DNA of 51,381 bases from Actinomycetes bacterium. GTDB taxonomy: Bacteria > Actinomycetota > Actinomycetes > Nanopelagicales > Nanopelagicaceae. Within the stretch, counting starts at the first letter, position 1. Every line of letters starts with the position of its first letter. The position numbers were made by a program, and so were the translations under genes. Under the pieces are notes generated by a model that was not told the origin of the DNA, did not search any database, and saw nothing but the letters and a program-made list of their open reading frames with translations. Shown here one piece after another: positions 7,845-17,935 of this stretch. The stretch is taken from positions 1-51,381 of the forward strand of contig JAHEXJ010000008.1 of assembly GCA_023252155.1 (NCBI GenBank), given 5' to 3'.

Positions 7845-9716
7845 TTACTTCCTTGCGGCTTTCGCCTTATCGATATCGGCATCCGTTGCAAGAGCTGCGA
7901 CAAATGCTTCCTGTGGAACTTCGACTCGTCCCACCATCTTCATGCGCTTCTTGCCTTCCTTCTGCTTTTCGAGGAGTTTGCGCTTTCTAGAAATGTCACC
8001 GCCGTAGCACTTAGCCAGAACATCCTTACGGATTGCCCGAATGTTCTCGCGCGCAATAATGCGCGAACCAATGGCGGCCTGAATCGGAACTTCAAATTGT
8101 TGGCGCGGGATCAAAGCGTGCAGTTTTGCAGTCATCATCAACCCGTACGCGTAAGCCTTGTCGCGATGAACGATCGCACTGAAGGCATCCACTGCTTCGC
8201 CTTGGAGCAAGATATCAACCTTCACAAGATCGCCCTCGGCATCGCCGATTGCTTCATAATCAAGCGAAGCGTAGCCACGAGTGCTTGACTTCAATTTGTC
8301 GAAGAAATCAAAAACAATTTCGGCAAGCGGCAATGTGTATCGAATTTCCACGCGATCCTCGGAAAGGTAATCCATCCCAAGCAAAGTGCCACGACGTTGC
8401 TGGCACAACTCCATGATCGCGCCGATGAACTCACTTGGCGCCAGAATCGTGGCGCGAACAATTGGCTCCTCGACGCTCATGATCTTTCCCTCAGGAAATT
8501 CGCTGGGGTTGGTCACGATGATCGATTTTCCGTCATCCAATTTCACGTTGTAAACAACGTTTGGCGCTGTAGAGATAAGACTTAGATTGGATTCGCGCTC
8601 TAGGCGTTCGCGCACAATTTCCATGTGGAGAAGTCCCAAGAAGCCGCAACGGAAACCAAAGCCTAGAGCTGCGGATGATTCAGGTTCATAAACCAGGGCA
8701 GCATCGTTAAGTTGCAATTTGTCGAGAGCCTCACGAAGCAACGGGTAGTCTGCCCCGTCGAGTGGATAGAGGCCGGAAAAAACCATTGGCTTGGGGTCTT
8801 TATAGCCGGCAAGCGGTGTCTTCGTTGGGTTGGCGTAGTTCGTGACGGTGTCACCGACTCGCGATTGACGAACGTCCTTGACTCCAGTAATCAGATAACC
8901 AACCTCTCCAACACCGAGTCCCTTGCTAGGAATTGGTTCGGGAGAAATGACGCCGACCTCGAGCATTTCGTGACGAACCCCTGTTGAGAACATCTGGATT
9001 TGATCGCGTGATGAAAGGTGACCGTCAACAACTCGAACATACGTCACTACGCCGCGGTATACGTCATAGACAGAATCAAAAATCAATGCACGTGCGGGTG
9101 CATTGGGGTCGCCCTTAGGTGCAGGGATCTGTTCAACGATCTGATCAAGAAGGTCGGCAACTCCGGCGCCAGTTTTACCCGAGACCAGCAAGCAATCACT
9201 CGGTTCGCATCCGATCAACTTTGCCAATTCCTTGGCAAACTTCTCGGGTTGGGCAGCAGGCAAGTCAATCTTGTTGAGCACCGGAATAATCTTGAGGTTG
9301 TTCTCCATCGCCAAGTACAAGTTAGCCAAAGTCTGGGCTTCAATTCCTTGGGCGCAGTCAACAAGCAAGATCGCACCTTCACTTGCAGCCAACGAACGCG
9401 AAACTTCATAGGTGAAGTCGACGTGACCGGGTGTATCGATCATGTTGAGGATGTATTCCTTGCCGTCAATGCCCGATCGCCACGGAAGGCGAACTGCTTG
9501 CGACTTGATGGTGATTCCGCGTTCGCGTTCGATGTCCATGCGGTCGAGGTACTGCGCGCGCATATTGCGGGGATCTACGACTTCGGTGATGCCCAACATT
9601 CGATCGGCAAGAGTTGATTTGCCGTGATCAATATGAGCGATGATCGCAAAATTGCGAATTTGTGCCGGATCGGTAGCCGCCGGTTGCGGTGCCTTGGCAA
9701 GGGAGATCGCAGGCAT
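7845..9716 (-). CDS. lepA: Elongation factor 4 (LepA), ribosome back-translocase GTPase
   Basis: 623 residues. The G domain starts with AHIDHGKST near 28-35, then DTPGH and NKID motifs; domains II, III and V follow, and the LepA-specific C-terminal domain carries [22 protein letters not shown]4 binds the ribosome and remobilises stalled complexes, especially under ionic stress. Its N-terminus has an extra ~20-residue extension before the conserved [12 protein letters not shown], as in other actinobacteria. It lies 32 nt after rpsT. Confidence 0.97.
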   Translation of the reverse strand: MPAISLAKAPQPAATDPAQIRNFAIIAHIDHGKSTLADRMLGITEVVDPRNMRAQYLDRMDIERERGITIKSQAVRLPWRSGIDGKEYILNMIDTPGHVDFTYEVSRSLAASEGAILLVDCAQGIEAQTLANLYLAMENNLKIIPVLNKIDLPAAQPEKFAKELAKLIGCEPSDCLLVSGKTGAGVADLLDQIVEQIPAPKGDPNAPARALIFDSVYDVYRGVVTYVRVVDGHLSSRDQIQMFSTGVRHEMLEVGVISPEPIPSKGLGVGEVGYLITGVKDVRQSRVGDTVTNYANPTKTPLAGYKDPKPMVFSGLYPLDGADYPLLREALDKLQLNDAALVYEPESSAALGFGFRCGFLGLLHMEIVRERLERESNLSLISTAPNVVYNVKLDDGKSIIVTNPSEFPEGKIMSVEEPIVRATILAPSEFIGAIMELCQQRRGTLLGMDYLSEDRVEIRYTLPLAEIVFDFFDKLKSSTRGYASLDYEAIGDAEGDLVKVDILLQGEAVDAFSAIVHRDKAYAYGLMMTAKLHALIPRQQFEVPIQAAIGSRIIARENIRAIRKDVLAKCYGGDISRKRKLLEKQKEGKKRMKMVGRVEVPQEAFVAALATDADIDKAKAARK

Positions 9717-9748
9717 GAAACTAGCCTCGCGTTGGAAGTGCTAGATAA

Positions 9749-10018
9749 TTAACGAACGCCAGCTTTTGTTGCCGACTTCGCCATGGATGACTTCTTGTTG
9801 GCTGCTGCATTCTTGTGAATGACGCCCTTTGCTACTGCAACATCTAGTGCCTTGGAGGCGGTGCGAAGTTCGGTTGTGATTACGGCGTGGTCACCGGATA
9901 CCACAGCAGCGCGGAACTTGCGAACGGCGGTCTTGATGGAAGATGAGACCGACTTGTTGCGAAGGCGTGCCTTCTCGTTGGTCTTGATCCGCTTGATCTG
10001 GGACTTGATATTTGCCAC
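9749..10018 (-). CDS. rpsT: 30S ribosomal protein S20
   Basis: 89 residues if started at the GTG at 10018, giving [21 protein letters not shown], the canonical S20 start. GGAG lies 7 nt upstream of the GTG. The frame is open to an ATG at 10075, but that would add an atypical leader. The protein is basic, helical and alanine-rich as expected; S20 binds the 5' and 3' minor domains of 16S rRNA. The lepA-rpsT-holA order is conserved in actinobacteria. Confidence 0.96.
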   Translation of the reverse strand: MANIKSQIKRIKTNEKARLRNKSVSSSIKTAVRKFRAAVVSGDHAVITTELRTASKALDVAVAKGVIHKNAAANKKSSMAKSATKAGVR

Positions 10019-10116
10019 GCGCGCTTCTCCGGCTCTAAAAGTTAAGATTCTGGACTGACCCGTCTGGGTCTTCACTAAGAGCCAAAGGCTACCAGCGAGA
10101 GCGTGCTGGGCTCAAA

Positions 10117-11055
10117 TTACGAGCGTGAGCGGGCTATCTCGGTGACTGCCTTTTCAAGAGCGTAGATCGGATCCACGGCGGCCCCTTTGACTTGAGCGTC
10201 AGCCAGGGCAATTGCACCCACAGCGCGGGCAATTCCGGCTTGGGACCACGAACCGAGCTGGCGGCGGGCTTTATCTATCTGCCACGGGGCCATGCCTAAC
10301 ACCCCAGCCAATTCAAAAGATTTCGAGCCGCGATTGGCCCCGGAAACTTTGGCCAATCCACGAAGTGCAGAGGCAATAGCGCTGGTCACCATCACCGGAT
10401 CGGTTCCAGAATCCAAAGCATTGCGTAATGTGAGCAGGGCGCGCGGAACATCTCCGTCAAGGGTCGCATCGGCAACATCGAAGCCAGTAGTTTCAATTCG
10501 ACCTTGGTGATATTTATTCACCATCGCCTCATCGATGACTCCGGTGGTGTCGGATGCGATCTGGCTACAGGCCGCACTCAATTCACGAAGGTCGGTGCCG
10601 ACGGCGCTGATCAATGCATTCACCGCACCTGGTGTGGCCTTGCGTCCCAGATCCAAAAATAGGTGACGAACAAAATCTTGCTTCTCACTTTCTTTTTTCA
10701 GCGGATCGCAGGAGATGATCTGGACATCGGCTTTCTTTATTTGATCCAGGAGCGCCTTGCCCTTGACTCCCCCTTTGTGGATGAAGACCACTGTGATTGT
10801 TGGATCTGGATCGGCAAGATATCGGATGATCTCTGGCTGATTATCTACAGGGAGATCTTGAAGATCACGGAGAATCAATGCGCGGTTCTCTGAAAAAAGA
10901 GAGGGCGCTAGCGCGTCAGCAATGTCGCCGACCAAAACATCTGCTGCAAAAAGCGTGGTGACTTCTGCCCGTTCTTCGCTCAGCTGCGCCTGCAATTTGG
11001 ACAGTGCCCGATCGGCCAGTGCGGCTTCGGAGCCAAGCAACAAATAAATACTCAT
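10117..11055 (-). CDS. holA: DNA polymerase III delta subunit
   Basis: 312 residues from the ATG at 11055, whose ATGA overlaps the comEC stop; a longer frame to 11079 exists but lacks this coupling. The sequence has the clamp-loader delta layout: a degenerate nucleotide-binding N-terminal domain, a middle helical domain, and a C-terminal collar domain with RALLTLRNALDSGTDPVMVTSAIA. Delta opens the beta clamp. Strong positional support comes from the comEA-comEC-holA-rpsT order. Confidence 0.9.
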   Translation of the reverse strand: MSIYLLLGSEAALADRALSKLQAQLSEERAEVTTLFAADVLVGDIADALAPSLFSENRALILRDLQDLPVDNQPEIIRYLADPDPTITVVFIHKGGVKGKALLDQIKKADVQIISCDPLKKESEKQDFVRHLFLDLGRKATPGAVNALISAVGTDLRELSAACSQIASDTTGVIDEAMVNKYHQGRIETTGFDVADATLDGDVPRALLTLRNALDSGTDPVMVTSAIASALRGLAKVSGANRGSKSFELAGVLGMAPWQIDKARRQLGSWSQAGIARAVGAIALADAQVKGAAVDPIYALEKAVTEIARSRS

Positions 11056-13307
11056 CCAAGCCTCACCTTCTGCCACCATGCGCCGGCGCTAGTACGAACC
11101 GATACCTGATGCGCTTGCGCCATCAGCGCAATCGCCCCACTTTTATCGGTCCGATAAATTTTGCTCCGAAGTCTAGTCAGGGCCGCCGTTGTCTGCGACG
11201 CAGGGTGGCCGTAGGTATTTCCGGTACCAACGCTGATAATCGAAATGGTGGGCGCGAGACGTTCCATAAAGGCTTGATCTTGATAGATCGATCCGTGGTG
11301 GCTCACCTTGTAAATATCGACGTGGTGCATCGAGGCAAGTATTTCGTGTTGAGCACTGGGTTCAATATCACCGGCCACAAAAAGTGAGAAGTCCTCCCCC
11401 GAAATCTCAAGTGCCAGACTCGAGTTATTGATTGCCGAGCCATCGCCCGGGAGCACTTCGAAAGTATGCGAACCGTCATCGGGCCAGAGGGATCGTATGG
11501 AGATCGGCCCTCGCACACTCATCACGGTCGTTGCCGTTCCACGTAGGGCAACAACTCTGGGCACTTTGCGGAGCAATGAAAGCACCCGTCCGCTTTCGAA
11601 TGCGGGCTCATTGTTGTTGCTCACCCACACTTGTCCGACATCGCGACTATGGAGCAACCCAGCCACGCCTTCGACATGGTCTGCGTGAAAATGGGTCAGG
11701 ATCAAGAGTGGAACTGAATCTATTCCGAGTTGCTTAAGGCATCGATCTTCGAGAGCAGCATCAGGTCCCGTATCCACGACAACACCTTGGTGATTGCCCA
11801 AGTTGACGACCAACGAGTCGCCTTGACCAACATCGCAATTAGCAACTTGCCAATCTCCTCTCGGCCATTGCCCTAGCCAACCGAATATAAGAACGAGAAT
11901 CACAACAATTGCAATGGGCAGTTTGCGTGATATTCGAAACAGGACGATGGCAGCCCCAACAAAAAGTAGAAGAAGAATTCCTGATATGAATCCGCCGAGG
12001 CCCTTTGTTAATTGCACGACGGGAAAATTGCCTGCCCAATGTGCAACCCCTGCAATCCACGCGGCCGGCAACCTGATCAACAATATTAAGAATGAACTAA
12101 GCGGTGAAGAGAACGGCGAGATCAAGGCCGCAAGAAATCCGATGATCGTAATCGGCGCAACCATTGGCGCCGCCAACAGATTGGCAATAACCGTCATCGG
12201 CCCAAGATAACCAGAGAGCGCAACAAGAATCGGGGCACACATCACGACCGCAGCAATTGGCGGGCTCAACGAATTCGCAATGAAGGTTGGGACGAACTTT
12301 CCAAGCCAGACTCCAATACGCGGAGCCAATAACAGCAAACCCGCTGTCGCCAATACCGAAAGGGCAAAACCAGGATCACGCGCCTGCCACGGATCCGCGA
12401 TCACAACTGCGGCAATCGCAAAGCCCAACGCTGGCAGCGGATCACTTCTCCTTCCTACCCCTCGTGCAATGAGAACAACGCTTGCCATCGCTGCGGCCCT
12501 CAATACAGAAGGAGAAGGCCTAACTAACGCGATGAAACTCGCAAGCGCAATTGCAGTAAATACCAGTCGGATCCGAAGGGACCTGAAAATCCACTGCATG
12601 CACCAAAGAACGAAAAAGGAAATGATCGCGAAATTCGCGCCACTAACAGCAACCAGATGGGTCAGACCCGAACGCTTCATCGCGTTTTTGAAGTCAGGAC
12701 TCTGCAACGAGGTGTCGCCCAAGACCATTCCAGGAATGAGAGAGCTCGCATCGTCTTTACCGCACAGTGCGCGCAGGTGAGTGCGTATGGAACCCAGGGA
12801 ACTTGCCCACTTTGAAGCCTTTGTCTCGACAACAATTTTGTTTCGGATGATAAACATTGCAGCAACTCGAGCCTCTTTGCTGCTTCGGAGCGAGCCTTCC
12901 GCACTAACCGTCTGTCCTGGCAGCAGTCCAATGACACGCCGATCCTGTGTGATAACGCGTATCGGAATTCGAAGTCGATAACGAGTTGACCCATCTTCAA
13001 CTCGCAATGCCGTTGCAAGAAACGAATAACTGGCGGGTGCCAAAGTCGAACCAAATACTTTGCCAGCAGTCTTAGTTGGATCCATCGTGACCTGATACCC
13101 GATCACAACCGTCCGCCCAATTAGGTTGTGGACGATGGAGCTCTGAATGCTCATTTGACGAAGCGACATCACGCCCGATCCCAACAACATCGCACAAGCA
13201 ATGACCACGATCACTTTTCTTCGTTGTTGCATGGCAATCACCGCTAGGCCTGCACAAATAATCGCCCCACGCCAAGGTGTCACCCAACTTTGACTAAGAG
13301 CCCCCAC
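11052..13307 (-). CDS. comEC: ComEC/Rec2 family DNA-uptake channel protein
   Basis: 751 residues. Hydrophobic N-terminal helices lead into an OB-fold-like region (about 60-190), the Competence transmembrane domain (about 190-470, including LTHLVAVSGANFAI), and a C-terminal metallo-beta-lactamase domain with THFHADHVEG. It forms the inner-membrane channel for transforming DNA; the C-terminal domain may degrade one strand. The GTG at 13307 has no clear ribosome site, and the same frame reads VNDFRAVVLGAAIW just upstream, so the true start may lie further upstream, overlapping the end of comEA. It is co-transcribed with comEA and holA. Confidence 0.92.
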   Translation of the reverse strand: MGALSQSWVTPWRGAIICAGLAVIAMQQRRKVIVVIACAMLLGSGVMSLRQMSIQSSIVHNLIGRTVVIGYQVTMDPTKTAGKVFGSTLAPASYSFLATALRVEDGSTRYRLRIPIRVITQDRRVIGLLPGQTVSAEGSLRSSKEARVAAMFIIRNKIVVETKASKWASSLGSIRTHLRALCGKDDASSLIPGMVLGDTSLQSPDFKNAMKRSGLTHLVAVSGANFAIISFFVLWCMQWIFRSLRIRLVFTAIALASFIALVRPSPSVLRAAAMASVVLIARGVGRRSDPLPALGFAIAAVVIADPWQARDPGFALSVLATAGLLLLAPRIGVWLGKFVPTFIANSLSPPIAAVVMCAPILVALSGYLGPMTVIANLLAAPMVAPITIIGFLAALISPFSSPLSSFLILLIRLPAAWIAGVAHWAGNFPVVQLTKGLGGFISGILLLLFVGAAIVLFRISRKLPIAIVVILVLIFGWLGQWPRGDWQVANCDVGQGDSLVVNLGNHQGVVVDTGPDAALEDRCLKQLGIDSVPLLILTHFHADHVEGVAGLLHSRDVGQVWVSNNNEPAFESGRVLSLLRKVPRVVALRGTATTVMSVRGPISIRSLWPDDGSHTFEVLPGDGSAINNSSLALEISGEDFSLFVAGDIEPSAQHEILASMHHVDIYKVSHHGSIYQDQAFMERLAPTISIISVGTGNTYGHPASQTTAALTRLRSKIYRTDKSGAIALMAQAHQVSVRTSAGAWWQKVRLG

Positions 13308-13345
13308 CCAGATTGCCGCGCCAAGAACTACGGCACGGAAATCAT

Positions 13346-13966
13346 TTACACGCGGACTTTGCTCTTGAGTTGCGCGAATTTTGCACTGCCGATGCCGGAA
13401 ACTTTCTGCAGATCATCAACTGATAGAAATGGACCGTTCGCTTTTCGATAATCAATGATCCTCGAAGCCAAGACCGGCCCAATTCCCGGCAAAACATCCA
13501 ATTCACCAGTAGTGGCTCGATTGATATTGATCGGACCAGACTTCTTCTTCACTGGCTTAACCGGCGTACCACTCTGAATAAAAGGCTGGGAAACTGCAAC
13601 TGGATCGACGTACACCTGCTCACCATCTTTGACGATTCGTGCCAAATTAATATCGCTCGTGTCAGCGCCCGGGAGAGCTCCGCCCGCAGCAGTTATCGCA
13701 TCCATCACTCGAGAAGTCGCGGGCAATTCGTACACGCCAGGAGATTTCACTCCTCCCGCTACATCGACCATCACTTTGGGTGCCTCAACGACAATGGGCG
13801 GGGGTTCAACAACAGGTTGCGAATGTCCACGCGAAACGATGGCGATCAAAATTATTGATACCACGACAAAAACGGCAATCAGGGCTTTCTTATGGATAGG
13901 GGTAAAAGCGAGACCATCGGCCCAGTCCCGATACCGATCACGCAGCTCATCGACAAAGTCACCCAT
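13346..13966 (-). CDS. comEA: ComEA-like DNA-binding competence protein
   Basis: 206 residues. A cytoplasmic N-terminus of about 25 residues precedes one membrane helix (about 29-46), so most of the protein is outside the membrane. A SLBB domain follows (VMVDVAGGVKSPGVYELP), then a flexible linker, and the C-terminal helix-hairpin-helix pair (ININRATTGELDVLPGIGPVLASRIIDYR), which binds double-stranded DNA for uptake through ComEC. This gene marks the left end of the island described below; in most actinobacteria leuS or a few small genes lie directly upstream. Confidence 0.94.
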   Translation of the reverse strand: MGDFVDELRDRYRDWADGLAFTPIHKKALIAVFVVVSIILIAIVSRGHSQPVVEPPPIVVEAPKVMVDVAGGVKSPGVYELPATSRVMDAITAAGGALPGADTSDINLARIVKDGEQVYVDPVAVSQPFIQSGTPVKPVKKKSGPININRATTGELDVLPGIGPVLASRIIDYRKANGPFLSVDDLQKVSGIGSAKFAQLKSKVRV

Positions 13967-14049
13967 GTGCCCATTGAAAGGGGCTCCACTTAACTATTTC
14001 TCAGAACCAGCACCGTTTGTTTAGCATTATCCGTTGTTGATAACGTGAA

Positions 14050-14859
14050 CTAGCGCGCGGACGTTATTAAGGCGTCTTGGAGATTTAGAACTGTAACACT
14101 CTCATACTCATCCTCAGCCATCTCTTCGGTAATCCATTTCGGGACAGTTGCAACTTGGTCCTGTGTCCCGTAACCCATCGATGGTGAATAATCTGAGCCC
14201 CACATGAGACGTGATGCGCCAAAGGTCTCTAAAAGCTCACAAACATAAGGTCGAGCCCCAATGTAAGGATAAATTGGATCTACCGCATAAAATCCCGACA
14301 ACTTTACGAACAAGTTGGGCAACTTCGCCAAATCTAAGAGCGGGCCTATTCGCTCTCTGATTTGCGCCTGAGTTTTTAGAGACTCGGACCCAGGAAGTCC
14401 CATATGGCTAATAAGAATTTTGCAGGTCGACAATTGCGCGAATTGGTCTCGGAAGTGGATTATCGTTGTTGGGTTCGCATTAATACTTAATATCGCCCCC
14501 CGTTCACCTATTCTATGAAGAGCCGATATAACGTTCTCGGATAATCTTTCACTTTTCTCGCTGAGATAAAGGGCACATCCAGAAAATCCGCTCTCCAGGC
14601 ATTCCACAATTTCGATGTTCGCTGAATTCGATGAGGGATCAATAAAGCCAAGAGGATGGATCCACGGATGTGCCATGGCAAGTTTCAAGATGTAAGAATT
14701 ATTTCCCTTGTAACGCTCATTTCCTTCGTAACCAATGACCAATGCCGAATCAATTCGACCCAACTTGCGGATATTCTCATACTCGTCAATCTCAGCATTG
14801 GGATACAAGTCACCCTTAAATCCACGCTCGAATAGATGGATGTGTGAATCATTTGTCAT
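14050..14859 (-). CDS. Amidohydrolase family 2 protein, possible sugar lactonase
   Basis: 269 residues. The metal-site motif HIH is at residues 6-8 near the N-terminus, with ISHMG at about 150-154 (H152) and MWGSDYSPS at about 219-227 (D223). These are the ligand and catalytic positions of the amidohydro_2 TIM-barrel family (COG3618), which includes L-fucono-1,5-lactonase and 2-pyrone-4,6-dicarboxylate lactonase as well as decarboxylases. Within an operon of sugar-acid enzymes, hydrolysis of an aldonolactone is the most natural role, but this is inference. Its ATG overlaps the upstream regulator by 4 nt (ATGA), and it is the last gene of the five-gene operon. Confidence 0.8.
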   Translation of the reverse strand: MTNDSHIHLFERGFKGDLYPNAEIDEYENIRKLGRIDSALVIGYEGNERYKGNNSYILKLAMAHPWIHPLGFIDPSSNSANIEIVECLESGFSGCALYLSEKSERLSENVISALHRIGERGAILSINANPTTIIHFRDQFAQLSTCKILISHMGLPGSESLKTQAQIRERIGPLLDLAKLPNLFVKLSGFYAVDPIYPYIGARPYVCELLETFGASRLMWGSDYSPSMGYGTQDQVATVPKWITEEMAEDEYESVTVLNLQDALITSAR

Positions 14860-16178
14860 TCTTCAGAACCGATTGCGTTAGCCAAACCGTGAATATTCAC
14901 CGAAAAAACGCTTTGTGGCCGACCCGCCCGCGTTGAAGCCTCTACCCCAACCTCTGACGCATAACCCGCCTTAACCAATGCTCCAAGGATTCGCCGAGCA
15001 GATCGAGCCTCAATACCGTAAGACTCGGCAAGTTGGCGCGCCGTAAGCGAACTTGAATCTAAGCGTCGAAGTGCGCCGAGCAATCGAACATAGGACAGCG
15101 GACCAATTCCGAGTGATTCTGCAATAGCCTGAAACATTGAATTCGTCGCACGCATTTTCAATTTTGAATCTGCGTCCGCGTTAATCATTTCGCCATCAAC
15201 TAAAATAGCGTGGGTAATCCCAGTCTTTTCTGCAAGTGCAACTGCGGCTCGCGCCCGTTCCTCAGCGACGGACAGAGTTAGGCCCACCCCGAATCCGACA
15301 AGAGATCCTTCTGGCAAACCTTCGACATCAAGCGCAGATCGTTGGCCAGAACGTAATCGCGAAATAGTTTCATCAACCATGCCTCGACTGGTGGTTATTA
15401 AAAATTCGGAATCTGGTGAGCCAAGAAGGTGCCCACGAAGTTGCTTCGATAATTGAACTGCGACCGCCTTCATTCGTAGTCGCCTGACCTGCGACTCGTA
15501 AGGATCAAGTCTCTCATTCACATCTACTGGAAGGCGTACCAACGCCAACGCCATATGCGTCGCCTTGCTCTGCGCAAGTTCCGCCGTCAATAGCGCACGC
15601 TCCAAAGAATCTCTTAATGACGCGCGCGTATGTCCAATGCGCCATGCTGGGATTCCCATTTCTTGTAAATCTCGGTACACGACTTCAAGACAAGTCAAAC
15701 ACTCCTCTACTTCGCCGCTCTTCCAGAGAGATACGTGAAAAGCAACAAGCTCTTCACGAGTCGGCACTTCAATTGCTCCCAGCGTGCTAAACGGCATAAG
15801 ATTCTTAGGAACAGGAAGCTCAATTTCATTAAATGTTTCAGCGACCCAGTTGTCATCTATTGTGTCTATGCTCATTCGGGGTATCACGCCTTTTGAATGC
15901 AAGAGAATTCTAACGAGCGTGTTATATAGGTCGAGGCCAGTATGGGGAATGTATTGCAAACTTGCGGTCCAAGGAGATTTCTCTCTCATCGCCATCGCAT
16001 AAGGCAGTCGACCTGTGAAAAGTATGACGTCACAAAAACCGTCTAACTCTCGAGCTAGATTGATGGACTCAACGGGCGTCGTATAGGTGCGAGTCGCAAA
16101 ACCTTCGTCACTCACTACCGTAGATGCAACCTTGGCAAGTAACTCAACCGAGTCAATCGGGCCCACTAATCCGATCAT
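14856..16178 (-). CDS. Putative transcription regulator: N-terminal sensor, GGDEF/GTP-cyclohydrolase-III-like middle domain, C-terminal winged helix
   Basis: 440 residues. Residues 1-130 look like an alpha/beta (Rossmann-like) domain opening with MIGLVGPIDSVELL. Residues ~200-345 contain a GGDEF-like fold segment, GFGVGLTLSVAEERARAAVALAEKTG (about 295-320), which resembles GTP cyclohydrolase III or the degenerate GGDEF domain of CdaR/PucR proteins, and no GGDEF active-site motif is seen. Residues ~370-435 form a helix-turn-helix with LTARQLAESYGIEARSARRILGALVKAGY. I do not recognise a characterised member. It sits inside the operon it may control and could bind the inverted repeat in front of the divergent dehydratase. 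Confidence 0.6.
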   Translation of the reverse strand: MIGLVGPIDSVELLAKVASTVVSDEGFATRTYTTPVESINLARELDGFCDVILFTGRLPYAMAMREKSPWTASLQYIPHTGLDLYNTLVRILLHSKGVIPRMSIDTIDDNWVAETFNEIELPVPKNLMPFSTLGAIEVPTREELVAFHVSLWKSGEVEECLTCLEVVYRDLQEMGIPAWRIGHTRASLRDSLERALLTAELAQSKATHMALALVRLPVDVNERLDPYESQVRRLRMKAVAVQLSKQLRGHLLGSPDSEFLITTSRGMVDETISRLRSGQRSALDVEGLPEGSLVGFGVGLTLSVAEERARAAVALAEKTGITHAILVDGEMINADADSKLKMRATNSMFQAIAESLGIGPLSYVRLLGALRRLDSSSLTARQLAESYGIEARSARRILGALVKAGYASEVGVEASTRAGRPQSVFSVNIHGLANAIGSEE

Positions 16179-16199
16179 GAATTCACTTTACTGGTTCGC

Positions 16200-16955
16200 T
16201 CATACTGTAAAGACTGTTCCCGAAAGTGTTGCCGCTGTTGGTTCTGCCAATAAAAGAAGAACTCGAGCAACATCCTCGGCCGTGCCAAGACTGCTTCTTA
16301 TTTTCTCAATTTCGCCCGGATCAGCACCATAAGAGAGAGCCTCTTGAAGAGAGGCACGCATCAGTGGAGTGTCTACATCTCCAGGACAAAGGGTATGAAC
16401 TCGAAGTCCAGCGGACCTGAGCTGCTTATCAAGTGAAAGCGCGAGCCCATGGATTCCGCCTTTGCTGGCGCCGTAGGCGATCGAGCCCGAGGGAAGAGTC
16501 ACCCCTGATCGTGAAGCAACTAAAACCAAAGTCCCACCTTCAGGTAACAGGTGCGTGGCCGCATACTTCGAGATAAAGAATGCACCTTTGAGGTTCACAT
16601 CAATGACTGAATCCCATATGGCTTCGGTGAACTCGCGGATATCCAGCCGTTGACCTCGCATAACCCCTGCAGCACTTAGAACCACATGGATTCGACCAAC
16701 ATTTGCCACCGCACTCGAGAAAGCCTCTTTGACCTCCGATTCAACAGATATATCGGCCACAACAATATAAGGATCATGGCCATTTGCATGTAGCTCGGCG
16801 GCAACAGCATCTAGGCCAACCCTGTCACGATCCAGAAGAACTAATCGTGCGCCTCGCTCGGCTCCCAAGAGAGCCGTGACTCTTCCGACGCCGTTAGCTG
16901 CCCCAGTGACAAGAATCGTCAAACCCTCAAGAACCTGACGAGATGACGATCTCAT
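16200..16955 (-). CDS. Short-chain dehydrogenase/reductase
   Basis: 251 residues. The classical SDR motifs are present: the dinucleotide-binding TGAANGVG near 17-24, SAAG where NNAG is usual, and the catalytic Ser with YGASKGG (YxxxK). D39-type acidic residue after beta-2 (LLDRDR) suggests NAD preference, which is inference. It probably oxidises or reduces a sugar or sugar-acid intermediate; in non-phosphorylative deoxysugar pathways an SDR oxidises the 2-keto-3-deoxy acid. ATGA overlap with the E1 beta gene. Confidence 0.87.
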   Translation of the reverse strand: MRSSSRQVLEGLTILVTGAANGVGRVTALLGAERGARLVLLDRDRVGLDAVAAELHANGHDPYIVVADISVESEVKEAFSSAVANVGRIHVVLSAAGVMRGQRLDIREFTEAIWDSVIDVNLKGAFFISKYAATHLLPEGGTLVLVASRSGVTLPSGSIAYGASKGGIHGLALSLDKQLRSAGLRVHTLCPGDVDTPLMRASLQEALSYGADPGEIEKIRSSLGTAEDVARVLLLLAEPTAATLSGTVFTV

Positions 16956-17935
16956 TTCTGATACCCCACCAGACGAGTTGCCGCCTCCGCAATTGATTGA
17001 GCGTTTGGCAAAAGTGCAATCTGCAGTGATGGCGCAGCTGGAAAATGCACGTCGGGAGTCGCGATGCGAACAATCGGTGCCTTAAGGTGAGCGAACGCTT
17101 CCTCTGCACACCGCGCTGCGATCTCGCCGCCAAAGCCGCCAGTGAGATTAGCTTCGTGGGTAATGACCAACCTCCCGGTTCGAGATACGGATTCGATAAC
17201 AGTTGTCATATCCAAAGGAGAAAGCCATCGTAAGTCAATCACATCAGCTTCAATGCCCCGCGCCGTCAACACGTCAGCAGCGTCCAAAGCACTTGGAACC
17301 ATTGATCCCCACGACACAATCGTCACATCCTTACCAGCGCGGATTGTTCTCGCCCCGCCAATATCTTCGACAGCCGTGTCTAGTCGAACTATGCCTTTAG
17401 TTGGATACAGCATTCGTGTTTCGAGAAGAAGAACTGGGTCATCGCTTTGTACTCCAGAACGAATCATCTGATATGCATCATCTGGAGTTGAAGGCAAGCC
17501 AATCCGCAAACCAGGAGTATGCGCAAAGTATGCCTCTGCTGAGTGCGAGTGCTGCGAGCACGACCCCGGAGAGAAGCCTTGCTGTGCACGGATCAAGAGT
17601 GGTGCTTTGTTGCGCCCACCCGACGCATAGCGGGCAGTCGCAATTTGATTAACGATTTGATCCATTGCCACGAAGGCAAAATCTACGTACATGATTTCGG
17701 CAATTGGACGAAGTCCCGTAAGAGATGCACCTAATGCCATACCCAAGAATGCCTGCTCTGTTATCGGAGTATCGAAAATTCTTGACTTGCCAAATTCGTC
17801 GTAAAGTCCCTTAGTTGCGCCAAAGGGGCCACCCGGCAAGGCCACATCCTCGCCAAAATAAATGGTGTCGGGATGGCTTGCAAGTGACCAACGCAATGCA
17901 GCATTTACTGCCTGGATATATCGCAACTCAGGCAT
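16952..17935 (-). CDS. 2-oxoacid dehydrogenase-type E1 component, beta subunit
   Basis: 327 residues, the usual length. It shows the transketolase pyrimidine-binding domain (FGEDVALPGGPFGATKGL, then FDTPITEQAFLGMALGASLTGLRPIAEIM) and a C-terminal transketolase domain (VTIVSWGSMV). It pairs with the alpha gene just upstream, overlapping it by 8 nt. Together they form a TPP-dependent heterotetramer of the pyruvate, branched-chain or acetoin dehydrogenase type. No E2 or E3 gene is in the window, so the acceptor is unknown. Confidence 0.93.
   Translation of the reverse strand: MPELRYIQAVNAALRWSLASHPDTIYFGEDVALPGGPFGATKGLYDEFGKSRIFDTPITEQAFLGMALGASLTGLRPIAEIMYVDFAFVAMDQIVNQIATARYASGGRNKAPLLIRAQQGFSPGSCSQHSHSAEAYFAHTPGLRIGLPSTPDDAYQMIRSGVQSDDPVLLLETRMLYPTKGIVRLDTAVEDIGGARTIRAGKDVTIVSWGSMVPSALDAADVLTARGIEADVIDLRWLSPLDMTTVIESVSRTGRLVITHEANLTGGFGGEIAARCAEEAFAHLKAPIVRIATPDVHFPAAPSLQIALLPNAQSIAEAATRLVGYQK

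Noticed and set aside
9018-9617. Long open frame on the plus strand opposite lepA (199 codons)
   Set aside because: It lies entirely within the conserved lepA gene, has no family-like sequence and no ribosome site, so it is an antisense shadow.
10037-10070. GACCC-GTCT-GGGTC hairpin between holA and rpsT as a terminator
   Set aside because: Only a 5-bp stem and no T tract on either strand; the neighbouring genes appear co-transcribed.
13629-14024. Open frame of 131 codons on the plus strand over comEA
   Set aside because: It is the complement of a clear comEA coding sequence; composition is low-complexity Thr/Pro/Ser typical of shadows.
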